Shown here one piece after another: positions 50,065 through 58,963 of a DNA stretch of 64,000 nucleotides; position 1 is the first letter of the stretch; every line of letters starts with the position of its first letter. This stretch comes from Microcoleus sp. EPA2 (GTDB lineage Bacteria > Cyanobacteriota > Cyanobacteriia > Cyanobacteriales > Microcoleaceae). The notes beneath the pieces are model-generated. The model was not told where the DNA came from, ran no database searches, and saw only the letters and a list, made by a program, of their open reading frames with translations. The stretch spans positions 1 to 64,000 of the forward strand of contig JAHRFD010000013.1 of NCBI GenBank assembly GCA_020882975.1. The letters run 5' to 3'. Made by a program: the position numbers and the translations under genes.

Positions 50065-50123
50065 ATTGGGTCTGTGAAAAATTCCTAAAAAACACTTAGT
50101 CAATCCCTAGGACAGAATAAAAA

Positions 50124-50996
50124 ATGGAAACTTTAACTCAAGTTTTAACAGATGAACAGAAATCTCTTCTGCCGACAGAAGAAGATGTGCAGTTTTACGA
50201 AGAACACGGCTGGTACATTTCCCAAAAAGTTATCCCTGATGAAATGATTGACGAAGCAATTTTAGCTTGCGAAAAATTTTATCAAGGAGAAAGAGATGCG
50301 GTACTTCCTCTCAGTAGCGGATACTGTAACTGGAAGCCAGAAGATGGAGATGTTACTCGCAACAACGAATTTATTTCATTGCAAAGTAACGCTTTGCGGA
50401 AATTTGCCCTTCAACCAATTATCGGCGCGATCGCCGCACGACTGGCAAGAACCAAGCAAATTCGCATTTTAGACGACCAAATCATCTCTAAGCCACCCAA
50501 AAGTGGCAAAACTACTATCGGCTGGCACGTCGATCGCGCCTACTGGTCAACCTGTACCTCCGATAATTTGCTCACAGCTTGGATACCTTTCCAAGACTGC
50601 GACGAGTTGATGGGTCCAATCGCGGTTTTCGATCGCAGCCACAAGTGGTCTGGACTTGAAAATATGCGATCTTTTAACAATCCGAATCTTGAGGAAATAG
50701 AACAAAATTTATGCCCTAAAGGAGAGCAAATCATCAAACTACCGATGACCTTAAAGAAAGGTCAAATGAGCTTTCATCACTGTTGGACAATTCACGGTAG
50801 CTACCCTAACACTAGCGATCGCATCCGTTTGGCAATGGCAATTCACCTACAAGATGAAGCTAACCAATATCGGCATTTTTGGAATCAAAAAGGCGAAGAA
50901 GTTCACATTCTTAACGAACTTTTGTGCCATAAATTGCCCAACGGCGAGCCTGATTTCCACGATCCAGCCGTGTTTCCTGTTTTGTGGTCGGAGTAA
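50124..50996 (+). CDS. Phytanoyl-CoA dioxygenase (PhyH) family protein
   Basis: This 290-residue Fe(II)/2-oxoglutarate dioxygenase belongs to the PhyH superfamily. The metal triad is visible as H and D in GWHVDRAYW and a distal H in MSFHHCWTIHGSYPN; the basic R following (DRIRLAM) is placed to bind 2-oxoglutarate. The N-terminal part (FYEEHGWYISQKVIPDEMID) is typical of the family. Members in polysaccharide loci are thought to hydroxylate small molecules or sugars; the substrate here is unknown. It lies between the DegT-like gene and the FemAB-like gene. Confidence 0.88.
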   Translation: METLTQVLTDEQKSLLPTEEDVQFYEEHGWYISQKVIPDEMIDEAILACEKFYQGERDAVLPLSSGYCNWKPEDGDVTRNNEFISLQSNALRKFALQPIIGAIAARLARTKQIRILDDQIISKPPKSGKTTIGWHVDRAYWSTCTSDNLLTAWIPFQDCDELMGPIAVFDRSHKWSGLENMRSFNNPNLEEIEQNLCPKGEQIIKLPMTLKKGQMSFHHCWTIHGSYPNTSDRIRLAMAIHLQDEANQYRHFWNQKGEEVHILNELLCHKLPNGEPDFHDPAVFPVLWSE

Positions 50997-51109
50997 GACA
51001 GATAAACATTTCAATCCTTTGAAATATAACACCTAATTATCGCGAGATTATCACGCTAAAAATTACCCAAAATTTCCGACTATACCTATCACTTGTTGGA
51101 GGAAGGCAG

Positions 51110-52195
51110 ATGAATATTTCAATCCTTGATATACAAAACCCATTATGGCTGGAAATATTGGCGAAAATTCGCCATGATACCTATCACTTACCTGAGTATT
51201 TATTGTTAGATTCAAAAAGAACTAACACAACTCCAGAAGCTTTTTTGATAGTTGATGGGGAGAAGATTTTATTCTTGCCTTATTTGCTACGTCCCTGCCA
51301 TGACCTCGTGCCAACTGAATTATCAGATCTGGAAAATTTTGACGTTATCTCTCCCTACGGATATCCCGGATTTTTATTAAGTGAAGCCGCAGCTAACACC
51401 CCAGGATTTCCAGATTTTGCCATCAACGAACTCAAGCGAGTTTTGAGGAATAAAGGTGTATGTTCCGCTTTTTTTCGGCTTCATCCTATCCTTCATGACA
51501 ACTTAAATCAAATTTGTCAACCAGGGACTTTTACACCTAATGGCGAGACGGTCTCCGTTGACTTAAAACTTTCGACAGGTAAAATTAAGTCGCGGACTAG
51601 AAAGGGTCATAAAAGTACAATTAATAAGTGCAAACGATTAGGATTAACCGCAAGAATAGTCCCTTATTTGGAATACCTCAATGAATTTATGGAAGTTTAT
51701 GAAGAGACCATGGATCGTGTGGAAGCGAGTAAATCCTATTATTTTGGACGTGAGTATTTTGAAGATTTAGCAAAATTAGGAGAACACACTCATTTATGCC
51801 TTGTAGAAAAGGAGAATCAAATTGCGAGTGCTTCCATATTTCTAGAATGTGGTGGTATAGTTCAGGTTCACCTGGGCGGAAGCAAAACAGAGTTTTTGAG
51901 TGAGTCTCCTTTTAGTTTAATATTTGACTATGGCAGATACTGGTCTCAAGAACGGGGAAATGAATTTTTTCATATGGGAGGTGGTGTGGGAGGGTCTAAG
52001 GAAGATAGTCTTTACATATTCAAGTCTGGTTTTTCCAAAGAAAGGCACAATTTCTTTACTATGCGTCTGATTACAGATGAAGAAAAATATCATCATCTGG
52101 TTGAGTTACGAGCAAAATATTTAGGGGTAAAACCAGAAGAAATGCTCAATTCAAAGTTTTTTCCTGCCTATCGTTTACCTTCAGAGGTAAGGTAA
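51110..52195 (+). CDS. FemAB/GNAT-type acyltransferase
   Basis: This 361-residue protein has the double-GNAT fold of the FemAB group. Key segments are KSRTRKGHKSTINKCKRLGL, FMEVYEETMDRVEASKSYYFG and FFHMGGGVGGSKEDSLYIFKSGFS. Similar proteins appear in exopolysaccharide/PEP-CTERM loci of other bacteria. It might acylate or aminoacylate a sugar of the repeat unit, which would serve as the acetyltransferase step missing from the dehydratase-aminotransferase pathway here. GGAGG lies about 10 bases before the ATG. Confidence 0.85.
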   Translation: MNISILDIQNPLWLEILAKIRHDTYHLPEYLLLDSKRTNTTPEAFLIVDGEKILFLPYLLRPCHDLVPTELSDLENFDVISPYGYPGFLLSEAAANTPGFPDFAINELKRVLRNKGVCSAFFRLHPILHDNLNQICQPGTFTPNGETVSVDLKLSTGKIKSRTRKGHKSTINKCKRLGLTARIVPYLEYLNEFMEVYEETMDRVEASKSYYFGREYFEDLAKLGEHTHLCLVEKENQIASASIFLECGGIVQVHLGGSKTEFLSESPFSLIFDYGRYWSQERGNEFFHMGGGVGGSKEDSLYIFKSGFSKERHNFFTMRLITDEEKYHHLVELRAKYLGVKPEEMLNSKFFPAYRLPSEVR

Positions 52196-52268
52196 AATAT
52201 TCACGGAGTTGACCAACCAAACTTGTTTTAATGAATACTAATATTTTGAATTACTAGGAGAAAAGTTA

Positions 52269-52430
52269 ATGTTTTTTTTGTTATCCCGGTCAAAAGTAAG
52301 GAAATTACAAATTCCTGGGAAATCTTTTTTTTGCTCTCTGATTAAAACGATTTTTAAGTATAGATTGGTATTTTTGAGTAAGTCTATAAATGATGAATTT
52401 GGTTTGTATCCCTATGGTGGAACCAATTAG
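52269..52430 (+). CDS. Small basic hypothetical protein
   Basis: A 53-codon open frame starts at the ATG at 52269 with a good ribosome site (AGGAG, 52257-52261, 7 bases upstream). It encodes a basic, hydrophobic-rich peptide (FFLLSRSKVRKLQ at the start, YPYGGTN at the end). It lies alone in the 307-base gap between the FemAB-like gene and the DegT gene, on the same strand. No family is recognised; the ribosome site and strand support a real gene, but chance is possible. Confidence 0.4.
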   Translation: MFFLLSRSKVRKLQIPGKSFFCSLIKTIFKYRLVFLSKSINDEFGLYPYGGTN

Positions 52431-52541
52431 CAACCAGCAGATTAAAAGTGCTGTATACTTAGTCTGCGAAAAATTATTGCTTCCGGGTTGAAATAGCCCA
52501 AAGTGGTAATTGGAAACATTACTTACAGTTTATTTTACATA

Positions 52542-53678
52542 GTGAAAAAACAAATTCTGCTATCAACACCTCACATGGGTTCCCTCGAACAGGAGTTCGT
52601 CAAAGAAGCCTTTGACACCAACTGGATCGCCCCTGTTGGCCCCCATATAGACGCTTTCGAGCAAGAATTCTGCGAAGTAGTTGGCGCTAAACACGCAGCG
52701 GCTGTTACTTCCGGTACCGCAGCTTTGCATTTGGCTCTCAAATTAATTGGTGTCGGTGCGGGAGATGAAGTTTTTTGCTCGACTCTGACTTTTATTGCGA
52801 CTGCTAGCCCGATTACTTATCTTGGTGCAAAACCTGTTTTTATCGATAGCGATCGCACTTCTTGGAATCTAGACCCCAACTTGTTCCGAGAAGCCCTTGA
52901 CAAACGAGCAAAAATTGGTAAATTACCCAAAGCTGTTGTCATCGTACACCTCTACGGTCAAAGTTGCGACATCGACCCAATTCTAGCAGCTTGCAATGCT
53001 TATGAAATTCCGCTAATAGAAGATGCAGCCGAATCTCTAGGGGCTAGCTACAAAGGTCGATCGCCTGGAAGCTTTGGTAAAATCGGCATTTTCTCATTCA
53101 ATGGTAACAAAATTATCACCACTTCCGGCGGCGGAATGTTAGTTTCAGACGACCAAAGATTAATAGAAAAAGCTCGTTTTTTAGCAACCCAAGCCCGCGA
53201 CTCCGCGACTCACTATCAACATTCTGAAATTGGCTATAACTACCGGCTCAGTAATGTTTTAGCGGGAATTGGTCGGGGACAATTGCAGGTTTTAGAGGAA
53301 AGAGTAGAGGCAAGAAGGCACAATTTTGAATTTTACAAACAAGCTTTAGAAAACTTGCCGGGAATCGAATTTATGCCGGAAGCAGCTTTTGGAAAAGCTA
53401 CTCGCTGGCTGACTTGTTTGACAATCGATCCGGTCGCTTTTGGTACAGATAGAGAACAGGTTCGTCTCGCGCTGGCCCAAGAGAAAATAGAAGCTCGTCC
53501 GGTTTGGAAACCTTTACATTTACAGCCTGTTTTTGCTGATTGTGAATGTATCGGCGGTGCGGTAGCCCAAGAGTTATTTGAGTATGGGCTTTGTTTACCT
53601 TCTGGTTCTAATTTAAATGATGGGGATTTGGGGCGAGTGACAAGTGCGATATCGCAAATTCACAAAGAACATGGATGA
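52542..53678 (+). CDS. DegT/DnrJ/EryC1 sugar aminotransferase
   Basis: This 378-residue PLP enzyme starts with the GTG at 52542 (KKQILLSTPHMGSLEQ); frames further upstream add non-homologous residues. The family pattern is complete: AAVTSGTAALHLALKL, VFCSTLTFIATASPITYLGA, the cofactor Asp in LIEDAAESLGASYKG, and the PLP lysine in FSFNGNKIITTSGGGML. It is of the PglE-like type that converts 4-keto-6-deoxy nucleotide sugars to 4-amino sugars. Together with the dehydratase at 35532 and the PglC-like transferase at 48315 it fits a bacillosamine-type start of the repeat unit. Confidence 0.93.
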   Translation: MKKQILLSTPHMGSLEQEFVKEAFDTNWIAPVGPHIDAFEQEFCEVVGAKHAAAVTSGTAALHLALKLIGVGAGDEVFCSTLTFIATASPITYLGAKPVFIDSDRTSWNLDPNLFREALDKRAKIGKLPKAVVIVHLYGQSCDIDPILAACNAYEIPLIEDAAESLGASYKGRSPGSFGKIGIFSFNGNKIITTSGGGMLVSDDQRLIEKARFLATQARDSATHYQHSEIGYNYRLSNVLAGIGRGQLQVLEERVEARRHNFEFYKQALENLPGIEFMPEAAFGKATRWLTCLTIDPVAFGTDREQVRLALAQEKIEARPVWKPLHLQPVFADCECIGGAVAQELFEYGLCLPSGSNLNDGDLGRVTSAISQIHKEHG

Positions 53679-53804
53679 TCTAGCCGAAGAAAGTTCGGCA
53701 ACGGATTCTCTAATATTGTTTAAAGTTGTTTGGAAAAGATTCAACCGCTCCAGCCACAGATTCTCCAGAGGAGAAGATAGATGAATACAGGACGATACCA
53801 AAGT

Positions 53805-53837
53805 ATATCCCCGACTTATTGAAGAAGTCGGGGATAT
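53805..53837. terminator. Bidirectional hairpin terminator
   Basis: ATATCCCCGACTT pairs with AAGTCGGGGATAT around a short loop. It lies between the convergent ends of the polysaccharide operon and the HEAT-repeat gene and is the likely end of the 18-kb operon. A similar hairpin occurs at 26476. Confidence 0.75.
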
Positions 53838-53864
53838 CGGTATTCTGTTTTTAGATTGATGTTG

Positions 53865-55154
53865 CTACCATTCTTGTAATGCGATCGCAATTCCCTTTCT
53901 CAACCCCAGTTCCAAATTATCTTCTTTCAGTAAACTTTCTAATTTCTGCCTCACCTGAGCCTCACCTAGCTGTTTGAGCGCTGATAAACTGTGGAGCCTG
54001 ATTCTGCTATCTGGGTTAGCCAACAGTTGAATCAAACAATCTAGCGCCCTGAAATCTCCTAATTGACCTAAAGCTAAAGCTAAAGATTGTTGGACTTCCA
54101 CCTGCTGGGCTGCGGCATGACTACTTTCGAGAAAATCGATCAAAATCTTCGCAGTTTTGCCTTTTAATTCCGGCGTTGACAGACGCCCCAACACCGTAAT
54201 AATTTCTTGACAAACAGCATAATTAATGTTATTAAATCCTCCGGTTAGCGCTTGTTGCAAATATTCCCAAGCGGCGCTCGTTTCCATCCAGCTTAAAGCC
54301 CGAACAGTTTCAATTTGCAATTCCACCGGAGTTGTTACCGATCGCAATAATTCAAATAAAGCCGCCGCCGCTACATCAGTTTTCAGCCGTCCCAGAGCCA
54401 TCACAGCTTGATAACAAACTTCCAAACGGATATCCCACAACAAAGGTTTCAGCAAACTAACTAAATCGAATTCTGCATCTAGGTACGAACGAACTCCTAG
54501 GGCTCGCACGGCTTCTTTTCTGACTGCTGTGGCTGGATCTGTGAGTGCTGCTATCAATACCGGCCCAATCCGCGAGTCGTGAAAGGTGCTCAGCGCCTCG
54601 ATCGCAGCCAACCGCACTGCAACTTGGGAATCTCCGACTACACTCAACAGCGGTACGATGGTTTCACTGTGGCGAATTTGAGCCAGTGCTTCTGTTGCAA
54701 ACTGTCGGGATTCTGCTTGCAATAACAAAGCTGCTAGGGATGCGACTGCTGTTGGCCCTAAATTCCCCAGGGTTTCCGCTGCGATTTGACTCAATTCTTC
54801 GTCGGAATTTTTGACTAATTTTGCTAAAGTTTCAATCACTTCGGGGCGATCGAACTTTCCGAGGATGCGGGTGGCGAACCACTGCTGTTCGGTATCTGCG
54901 TCTTCGTTTTCGAGTATATCGATTAAGGGTGCGATCGCCCTAGTTCCCAGATTGGGCAATATTTTCGCAATATCCCATCGATCTTGAAAATCGCCCCATT
55001 CTAAGACTTCTATGGACAAACTTACGGCCTTGTCTAAATTTTGTGTTTCCAGCGCCTGCTGTTCCTTGAGTGGCAGTTGTTGCAAGCATTGGACAAGTTC
55101 AGACCAGTTTTGGCGATCGGCAGCGGCTTGCGCTTGTTCTAAAATATTAGACAT
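53865..55154 (-). CDS. HEAT-repeat protein (PBS lyase type)
   Basis: This 429-residue helical solenoid has about ten HEAT/PBS-lyase-like repeats of about 30 residues (examples: LAKLVKNSDEELSQIAAETLGNLG, VALRLAAIEALSTFHDSRIG-like units, LIQLLANPDSRIRLHSLSALKQLG). In cyanobacteria, related HEAT proteins serve as bilin lyases or as scaffolds. The phycobilin-lyase pair is not evident and no phycobilisome gene is near, so a scaffold role cannot be separated from a lyase role. Confidence 0.88.
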   Translation of the reverse strand: MSNILEQAQAAADRQNWSELVQCLQQLPLKEQQALETQNLDKAVSLSIEVLEWGDFQDRWDIAKILPNLGTRAIAPLIDILENEDADTEQQWFATRILGKFDRPEVIETLAKLVKNSDEELSQIAAETLGNLGPTAVASLAALLLQAESRQFATEALAQIRHSETIVPLLSVVGDSQVAVRLAAIEALSTFHDSRIGPVLIAALTDPATAVRKEAVRALGVRSYLDAEFDLVSLLKPLLWDIRLEVCYQAVMALGRLKTDVAAAALFELLRSVTTPVELQIETVRALSWMETSAAWEYLQQALTGGFNNINYAVCQEIITVLGRLSTPELKGKTAKILIDFLESSHAAAQQVEVQQSLALALGQLGDFRALDCLIQLLANPDSRIRLHSLSALKQLGEAQVRQKLESLLKEDNLELGLRKGIAIALQEW

Positions 55155-55194
55155 AATTTTAGTTGAGCTTTTTTCAGCAGGGAGGTAGATGAAC

Positions 55195-55266
55195 GTTTGG
55201 AGTGGGCAATTGATAGTTGACCTTTATTGTTATAACAAATAACCAATAACAAATAACAAATAACAC
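55195..55266. repeat. Degenerate ATAACAA heptamer tract
   Basis: Units of the type ataacaa/ataacca, about five in a row at 55232-55266, lie immediately upstream of the lipid kinase gene. They occupy the space where its promoter would be expected. Confidence 0.75.
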
Positions 55267-55273
55267 TAAAAAA

Positions 55274-56140
55274 ATGAAAAAAGCTCTACTGTTAATAAAC
55301 CAACACTCCCGAAAAGGGAAAAATTTATTCTCTCAAGCAAATGCCCAATTGCAAGCACTAGGTTTTGAGTTAATTGTAGAGTCTAACAACCATCCTCACC
55401 AACTTTCAGCAATCATCAAATCCTACCAAAATTTGGTGGAATTAGTCATAGTCGGCGGTGGAGATGGCACTCTCAATGCAGCCATCGAAGGTTTAATTGA
55501 CACTCAGTTGCCCTTGGGTATTTTGCCCATGGGAACTGCCAATGACTTAGCTCGCACTCTCGGAATTCCTACCTCTTTATCAGCAGCTTGTCAAATAATT
55601 TCCAGGGGGAAAGTCCGGCGCATAGACTTAGGTTGGGTGAACGGCCAGCATTTTTTTAATGTAGCCAGTTTGGGATTGAGCGTGCAAATTACCGAACGAC
55701 TGACTAAAGAAGTCAAGCAGCGCTGGGGAATTTTAGCTTATGCTTTTACTGCGTTGCAAGTAATTTGGAAATCCCGAATTTTTAGAGCTGAAATTCATAC
55801 AAATAACCAAGTTTTTTATGTAAAAACTATTCAAATTGCGATTGGTAACGGTCGCTACTACGGCGGTGGCATGACGATTGCGGAAGATGCAACCATAGAC
55901 GATCGGCGACTAGATTTGTACAGTTTGGAAACAAATCATTGGTGGGAAATAATCGCTTTACTTCCTGCCATGAGGCAAGGCAATCATGCTATTTGGTCTA
56001 ATGTTCGCACCTTGGAATCTGAAGAAATTGAGGTGTATACTACCAAACGTCTTGCGATTAATACCGATGGTGAAATCACAACTCATACTCCTGCGAAATT
56101 TCGAGTTATTCCTAAAGCTTTAATAGTTATAGCACCGTAA
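55274..56140 (+). CDS. Lipid kinase of the YegS/diacylglycerol kinase family
   Basis: This 288-residue cytoplasmic kinase begins KKALLLINQHSRKGKNLF and carries the nucleotide-binding GGGDGTLNAAIEGL motif (residues about 61-74) with LPLGILPMGTANDLARTLGIP after it. The C-terminal beta domain contains RIDLGWVNGQHFFNVASLG and IAIGNGRYYGGGM. The family phosphorylates diacylglycerol, phosphatidylglycerol or sphingoid lipids. The gene is convergent with the CruP-like gene. Substrate unknown. Confidence 0.93.
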   Translation: MKKALLLINQHSRKGKNLFSQANAQLQALGFELIVESNNHPHQLSAIIKSYQNLVELVIVGGGDGTLNAAIEGLIDTQLPLGILPMGTANDLARTLGIPTSLSAACQIISRGKVRRIDLGWVNGQHFFNVASLGLSVQITERLTKEVKQRWGILAYAFTALQVIWKSRIFRAEIHTNNQVFYVKTIQIAIGNGRYYGGGMTIAEDATIDDRRLDLYSLETNHWWEIIALLPAMRQGNHAIWSNVRTLESEEIEVYTTKRLAINTDGEITTHTPAKFRVIPKALIVIAP

Positions 56141-56171
56141 TAACTCACAACTTATATATATGTGTCTTGTA

Positions 56172-56193
56172 AAACAGGCATCTTGCCTGTTTG
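56172..56193. terminator. Bidirectional ACAGGC hairpin
   Basis: AAACAGGCA/TGCCTGTTT around a TCT loop lies between the convergent ends of the lipid kinase and the CruP-like gene, with T-runs on either strand. It is a likely shared terminator and a member of the ACAGGC family also present at 20640 and 57850. Confidence 0.7.
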
Positions 56194-56201
56194 TTTATCA
56201 G

Positions 56202-57767
56202 TTAATAATCGCCCCCAGCGCCGTATTCCCAGGCTTCAATTAATCGGTGAAAATAATATTGCTGCTGCGGTGACAACTGCTTCACCTGGGGTTCTACAGC
56301 TTTAGCCAAAGGCTGCAATCCCGTATAAATCCCTAAATTTACATAATGAACCATCCAATCCAACAAATTAGGTATTCCCACCTGGGGGATGATTTTCATC
56401 ACTAATCCAGGATGACTAATTGCAGTTTTAAACAGCGTTTGTGACAAAGCCGGAAACAGCACGATATCCTGAAGAAATGGTTTGAGTACAGGTTCCCCCA
56501 ACTCTTCCATTACCTGAAACACACTAGACAAAAGTTGATTAATTTGATTGGGGGCGATTTTCTGATTCATCGCCGCACTCATGGAACGCTGAAACAACCA
56601 GGTGACGGATAGATTTGGCTGATAGGGCTGCAAAAGTGCCAGGGAATTTTGACTGAGACTGTCGCTTGTCAAAGCTTCGTGAATTCCCAGAGTTAAGCGC
56701 TGAAGATGACGCACCATTGCGCCGAAACCACCAAAGCTGAGGGGAGATTGACTGCCGCTGCTATCTCCGACGGGGAGAATCCGATTCCAAGGGGTTTTGA
56801 GGGGACTTTGGCGATAGCAAGGGAAAAATCCATAGAGTGCTCTTTGAAATTTGAGCTGGTGAAGTTGGACGTTTTGATATTGGGGCAGCAAGCGTAGATA
56901 TTCTTCAAATAATGTTTCTAAACTGAATCTTTCTGTGTCGGCATCTAGGTAAGTAAATAGGTAAGTGGTGCGCCCGTCTCGCGCGGGAAATGCTTCCCAA
57001 AAATATTGGCACTGATTTTGCATTGGGGTGAAGGATGCAAATATGTCGCCGGTGTCGTTTTTGGGGAATCCTTGGGCGCAACTACCGACTACTAAGCAGA
57101 CGGCATCGGGTTTTTTACCTTGTCTGGCTTGTCGCACAATGGGTGAAAAATGTCCCATTGCGTCTATTAATAATCTGGTTGTAAATAAATTTGGGGCTGC
57201 TGGCGCATCTGTATTGGTAGATTCTATGACAACTCCATTGGGGTGAATGGTTGCTTTTTTAAATGGTGTATTTTCAAATAGTTTACCTCCGGCTTGGAGA
57301 AAGCGCTGTTTGAGGGTTTCGAGGAGGTAAACTGGGTCGATTCCAATGTTGAGTACGTCCCGTACCCAAATGTCTGGGGTATCGGGAAAGCTGATGCGGG
57401 CTGGGTTATATTCGGTAGCAATGGCTTTTTCTATTTGTTCAAGGGATAGCAAATTTAGTTTTAAGAATACGTCTAATTCTTTGCGGGAAATGTTCCATTC
57501 TTGATCGCGGCCTCGCAGGATGCCACGTTCGAGTAAGGCAACTCGCCAGCCTTGCAGGGCTAGGGCTGTACCGATTAGTATTCCTAGGGTTGCGCCGCTG
57601 ATAACTATGTCGAAGTTTATGGTTTCGAGGGGTTGTGGGCTGTACTCGATGACTTGGGGTGTGGGTGCGGTGTTTTGTTTGAGGTTTTCCCAGAGTCGAT
57701 CGACTTGAAGTAAGCCTTCGAGGGCGTTTCCAGGCAGTTGAGAGAGAATTTCTGTGGTTAGGGACAT
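56202..57767 (-). CDS. cruP: CruP-like FAD-dependent oxidoreductase (lycopene cyclase paralogue)
   Basis: This 521-residue flavoprotein has the FAD-binding Rossmann start FDIVISGATLGILIGTALALQGWRVALLERG (residues about 53-83) and a later GD motif (ILPVGDSSGSQSPLSFGGFG). It resembles the CruA/CruP family of cyanobacteria and plants. The shorter length and the N-terminus (LLQVDRLWENLKQNT) fit CruP, a paralogue tied to carotenoid protection against singlet oxygen rather than a main lycopene cyclase. The distinction from CruA needs a tree. Confidence 0.75.
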   Translation of the reverse strand: MSLTTEILSQLPGNALEGLLQVDRLWENLKQNTAPTPQVIEYSPQPLETINFDIVISGATLGILIGTALALQGWRVALLERGILRGRDQEWNISRKELDVFLKLNLLSLEQIEKAIATEYNPARISFPDTPDIWVRDVLNIGIDPVYLLETLKQRFLQAGGKLFENTPFKKATIHPNGVVIESTNTDAPAAPNLFTTRLLIDAMGHFSPIVRQARQGKKPDAVCLVVGSCAQGFPKNDTGDIFASFTPMQNQCQYFWEAFPARDGRTTYLFTYLDADTERFSLETLFEEYLRLLPQYQNVQLHQLKFQRALYGFFPCYRQSPLKTPWNRILPVGDSSGSQSPLSFGGFGAMVRHLQRLTLGIHEALTSDSLSQNSLALLQPYQPNLSVTWLFQRSMSAAMNQKIAPNQINQLLSSVFQVMEELGEPVLKPFLQDIVLFPALSQTLFKTAISHPGLVMKIIPQVGIPNLLDWMVHYVNLGIYTGLQPLAKAVEPQVKQLSPQQQYYFHRLIEAWEYGAGGDY

Positions 57768-57847
57768 CGAGTTTTAATATTAAATAGGGTTAGTTTTATA
57801 GTTTAGTATTGGTATTTTTAATTATTTTTAATTTTTTTTAATTAAAA

Positions 57848-57955
57848 GTGGGACAGGCTTATTGCCTGTTCTTGAATGGAGTAATTCACAGCCATCTTGC
57901 CTGTGCCAGACTGATTTCACAGGCTTTTGGGCCTGTGTGACTGGCTTTTGGCAAT
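57848..57955. repeat. ACAGGC-type intergenic repeat cluster
   Basis: Three palindromic motifs in a row (gacaggcttattgcctgttc, cttgcctgtgccag, cacaggcttttgggcctgtg) lie between the CruP-like gene and the DUF1830 gene. They are of the same family as the hairpins at 20640 and 56172. Confidence 0.7.
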
Positions 57956-57960
57956 GATTT

Positions 57961-58233
57961 TTAATCAAGTGTACTTACTTCTTCTACCTGTAGTCGATCG
58001 CACCCAATGCGATCGCACACAATTGCACCACTCTCCGTACTCCGGGAAACTTCCAACTCAGCGTGCTGTGGTGCTTCAAACAACAAACGTTCTCCCGGAA
58101 ATACCGTGCGCTCAAAATACCAATCAGGAATATTGGTAATCCGAGCAATTTGAATCTTGTTAGTAGTATTGATATACCAACACAGAATCTTTACAGAGGG
58201 ATCGGAATTTACGGAGTTAATTGTTAAATTCAT
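57961..58233 (-). CDS. DUF1830 protein
   Basis: This 90-residue cyanobacterial protein has the DUF1830 pattern KILCWYINTTNKIQIARI, NIPDWYFERTVFPGERLLFEA and the C-terminal beta strands. It is soluble and without a signal peptide. The function is unknown; the family is found in cyanobacteria. It has its own leader (AT-rich, 58234-58383). Confidence 0.9.
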   Translation of the reverse strand: MNLTINSVNSDPSVKILCWYINTTNKIQIARITNIPDWYFERTVFPGERLLFEAPQHAELEVSRSTESGAIVCDRIGCDRLQVEEVSTLD

Positions 58234-58383
58234 GTTCTTAAGTTGCTGTTTTTGTCAGGAGGTGATTTAATCAAAAAGTTGACACTTACCAAATTAACAC
58301 AATTTTTTTTAAATGGCAATAATCATGTTATTTCCCTAGGTCTTTCAACGGTTTAATTTGTCTTTAAACTTCTTAATTTATTC

Positions 58384-58596
58384 TCAAGCTTGTGCAAAGA
58401 CAGGCGTACCTAAAGAACAAGATTCCCATGCACCCATAACAGGTGCGCTCAACAATTGGCACTGACCAAAGGAACCTGTTTGCATTTGATAGTGATGGCA
58501 AAAAGTACATTTAGAAATAGAATGGCAATCGCGCTCCGCCATTACAAGGCTTGGTTTTTGGGCTATTTTCTTGCGGTCTAGAAGTAGAGTGCTCAT
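58384..58596 (-). CDS. Small cysteine-rich protein
   Basis: This 70-residue protein has six cysteines, of which HSISKCTFCHHYQ and FGQCQLLSAPVMGAWESC look like a metal or [Fe-S] site. It is followed by the DUF1830 gene on the same strand after 150 bases. I recognise the type from cyanobacterial genomes but not a named family. It has no membrane segment. Confidence 0.75.
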   Translation of the reverse strand: MSTLLLDRKKIAQKPSLVMAERDCHSISKCTFCHHYQMQTGSFGQCQLLSAPVMGAWESCSLGTPVFAQA

Positions 58597-58963
58597 TAAA
58601 TTACTTTTTAAATCATTACTTTCAAGTATGACATCACTATTTAATAGCCTGCGTCTATCTTAAGGCTTACTTATTATTTATTCTTGGTCAGGGAGCTATC
58701 TAAACAACTTCCTTTTTGAGATTAAAAGCATAGGGATCGATTTAATCGGCGGATCGAAAGCAACGACTAATGCCCTATACTTCGGCTAGCTCCCGTACAA
58801 TTCCCTAGGTTCTAAGTCAATCAACTTAATTAAACGTAAAATACGGATGGCCGAAAAGCTGACTGCATAAGTCTTCTTCCTTCTTCACATCGATCTTCTT
58901 CCTTCTACTTAGGACTTAGGCGCTCTGTCCCTGAGCACCGGATCGGAGAATGGCTATATTTTC
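58597..58963. other. Intergenic region, no gene seen
   Basis: 367 bases between the small Cys-rich gene and the hemW stop. There is no credible open frame, tRNA or known regulatory motif. It contains the leader of the Cys-rich gene on the minus strand. Confidence 0.5.
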
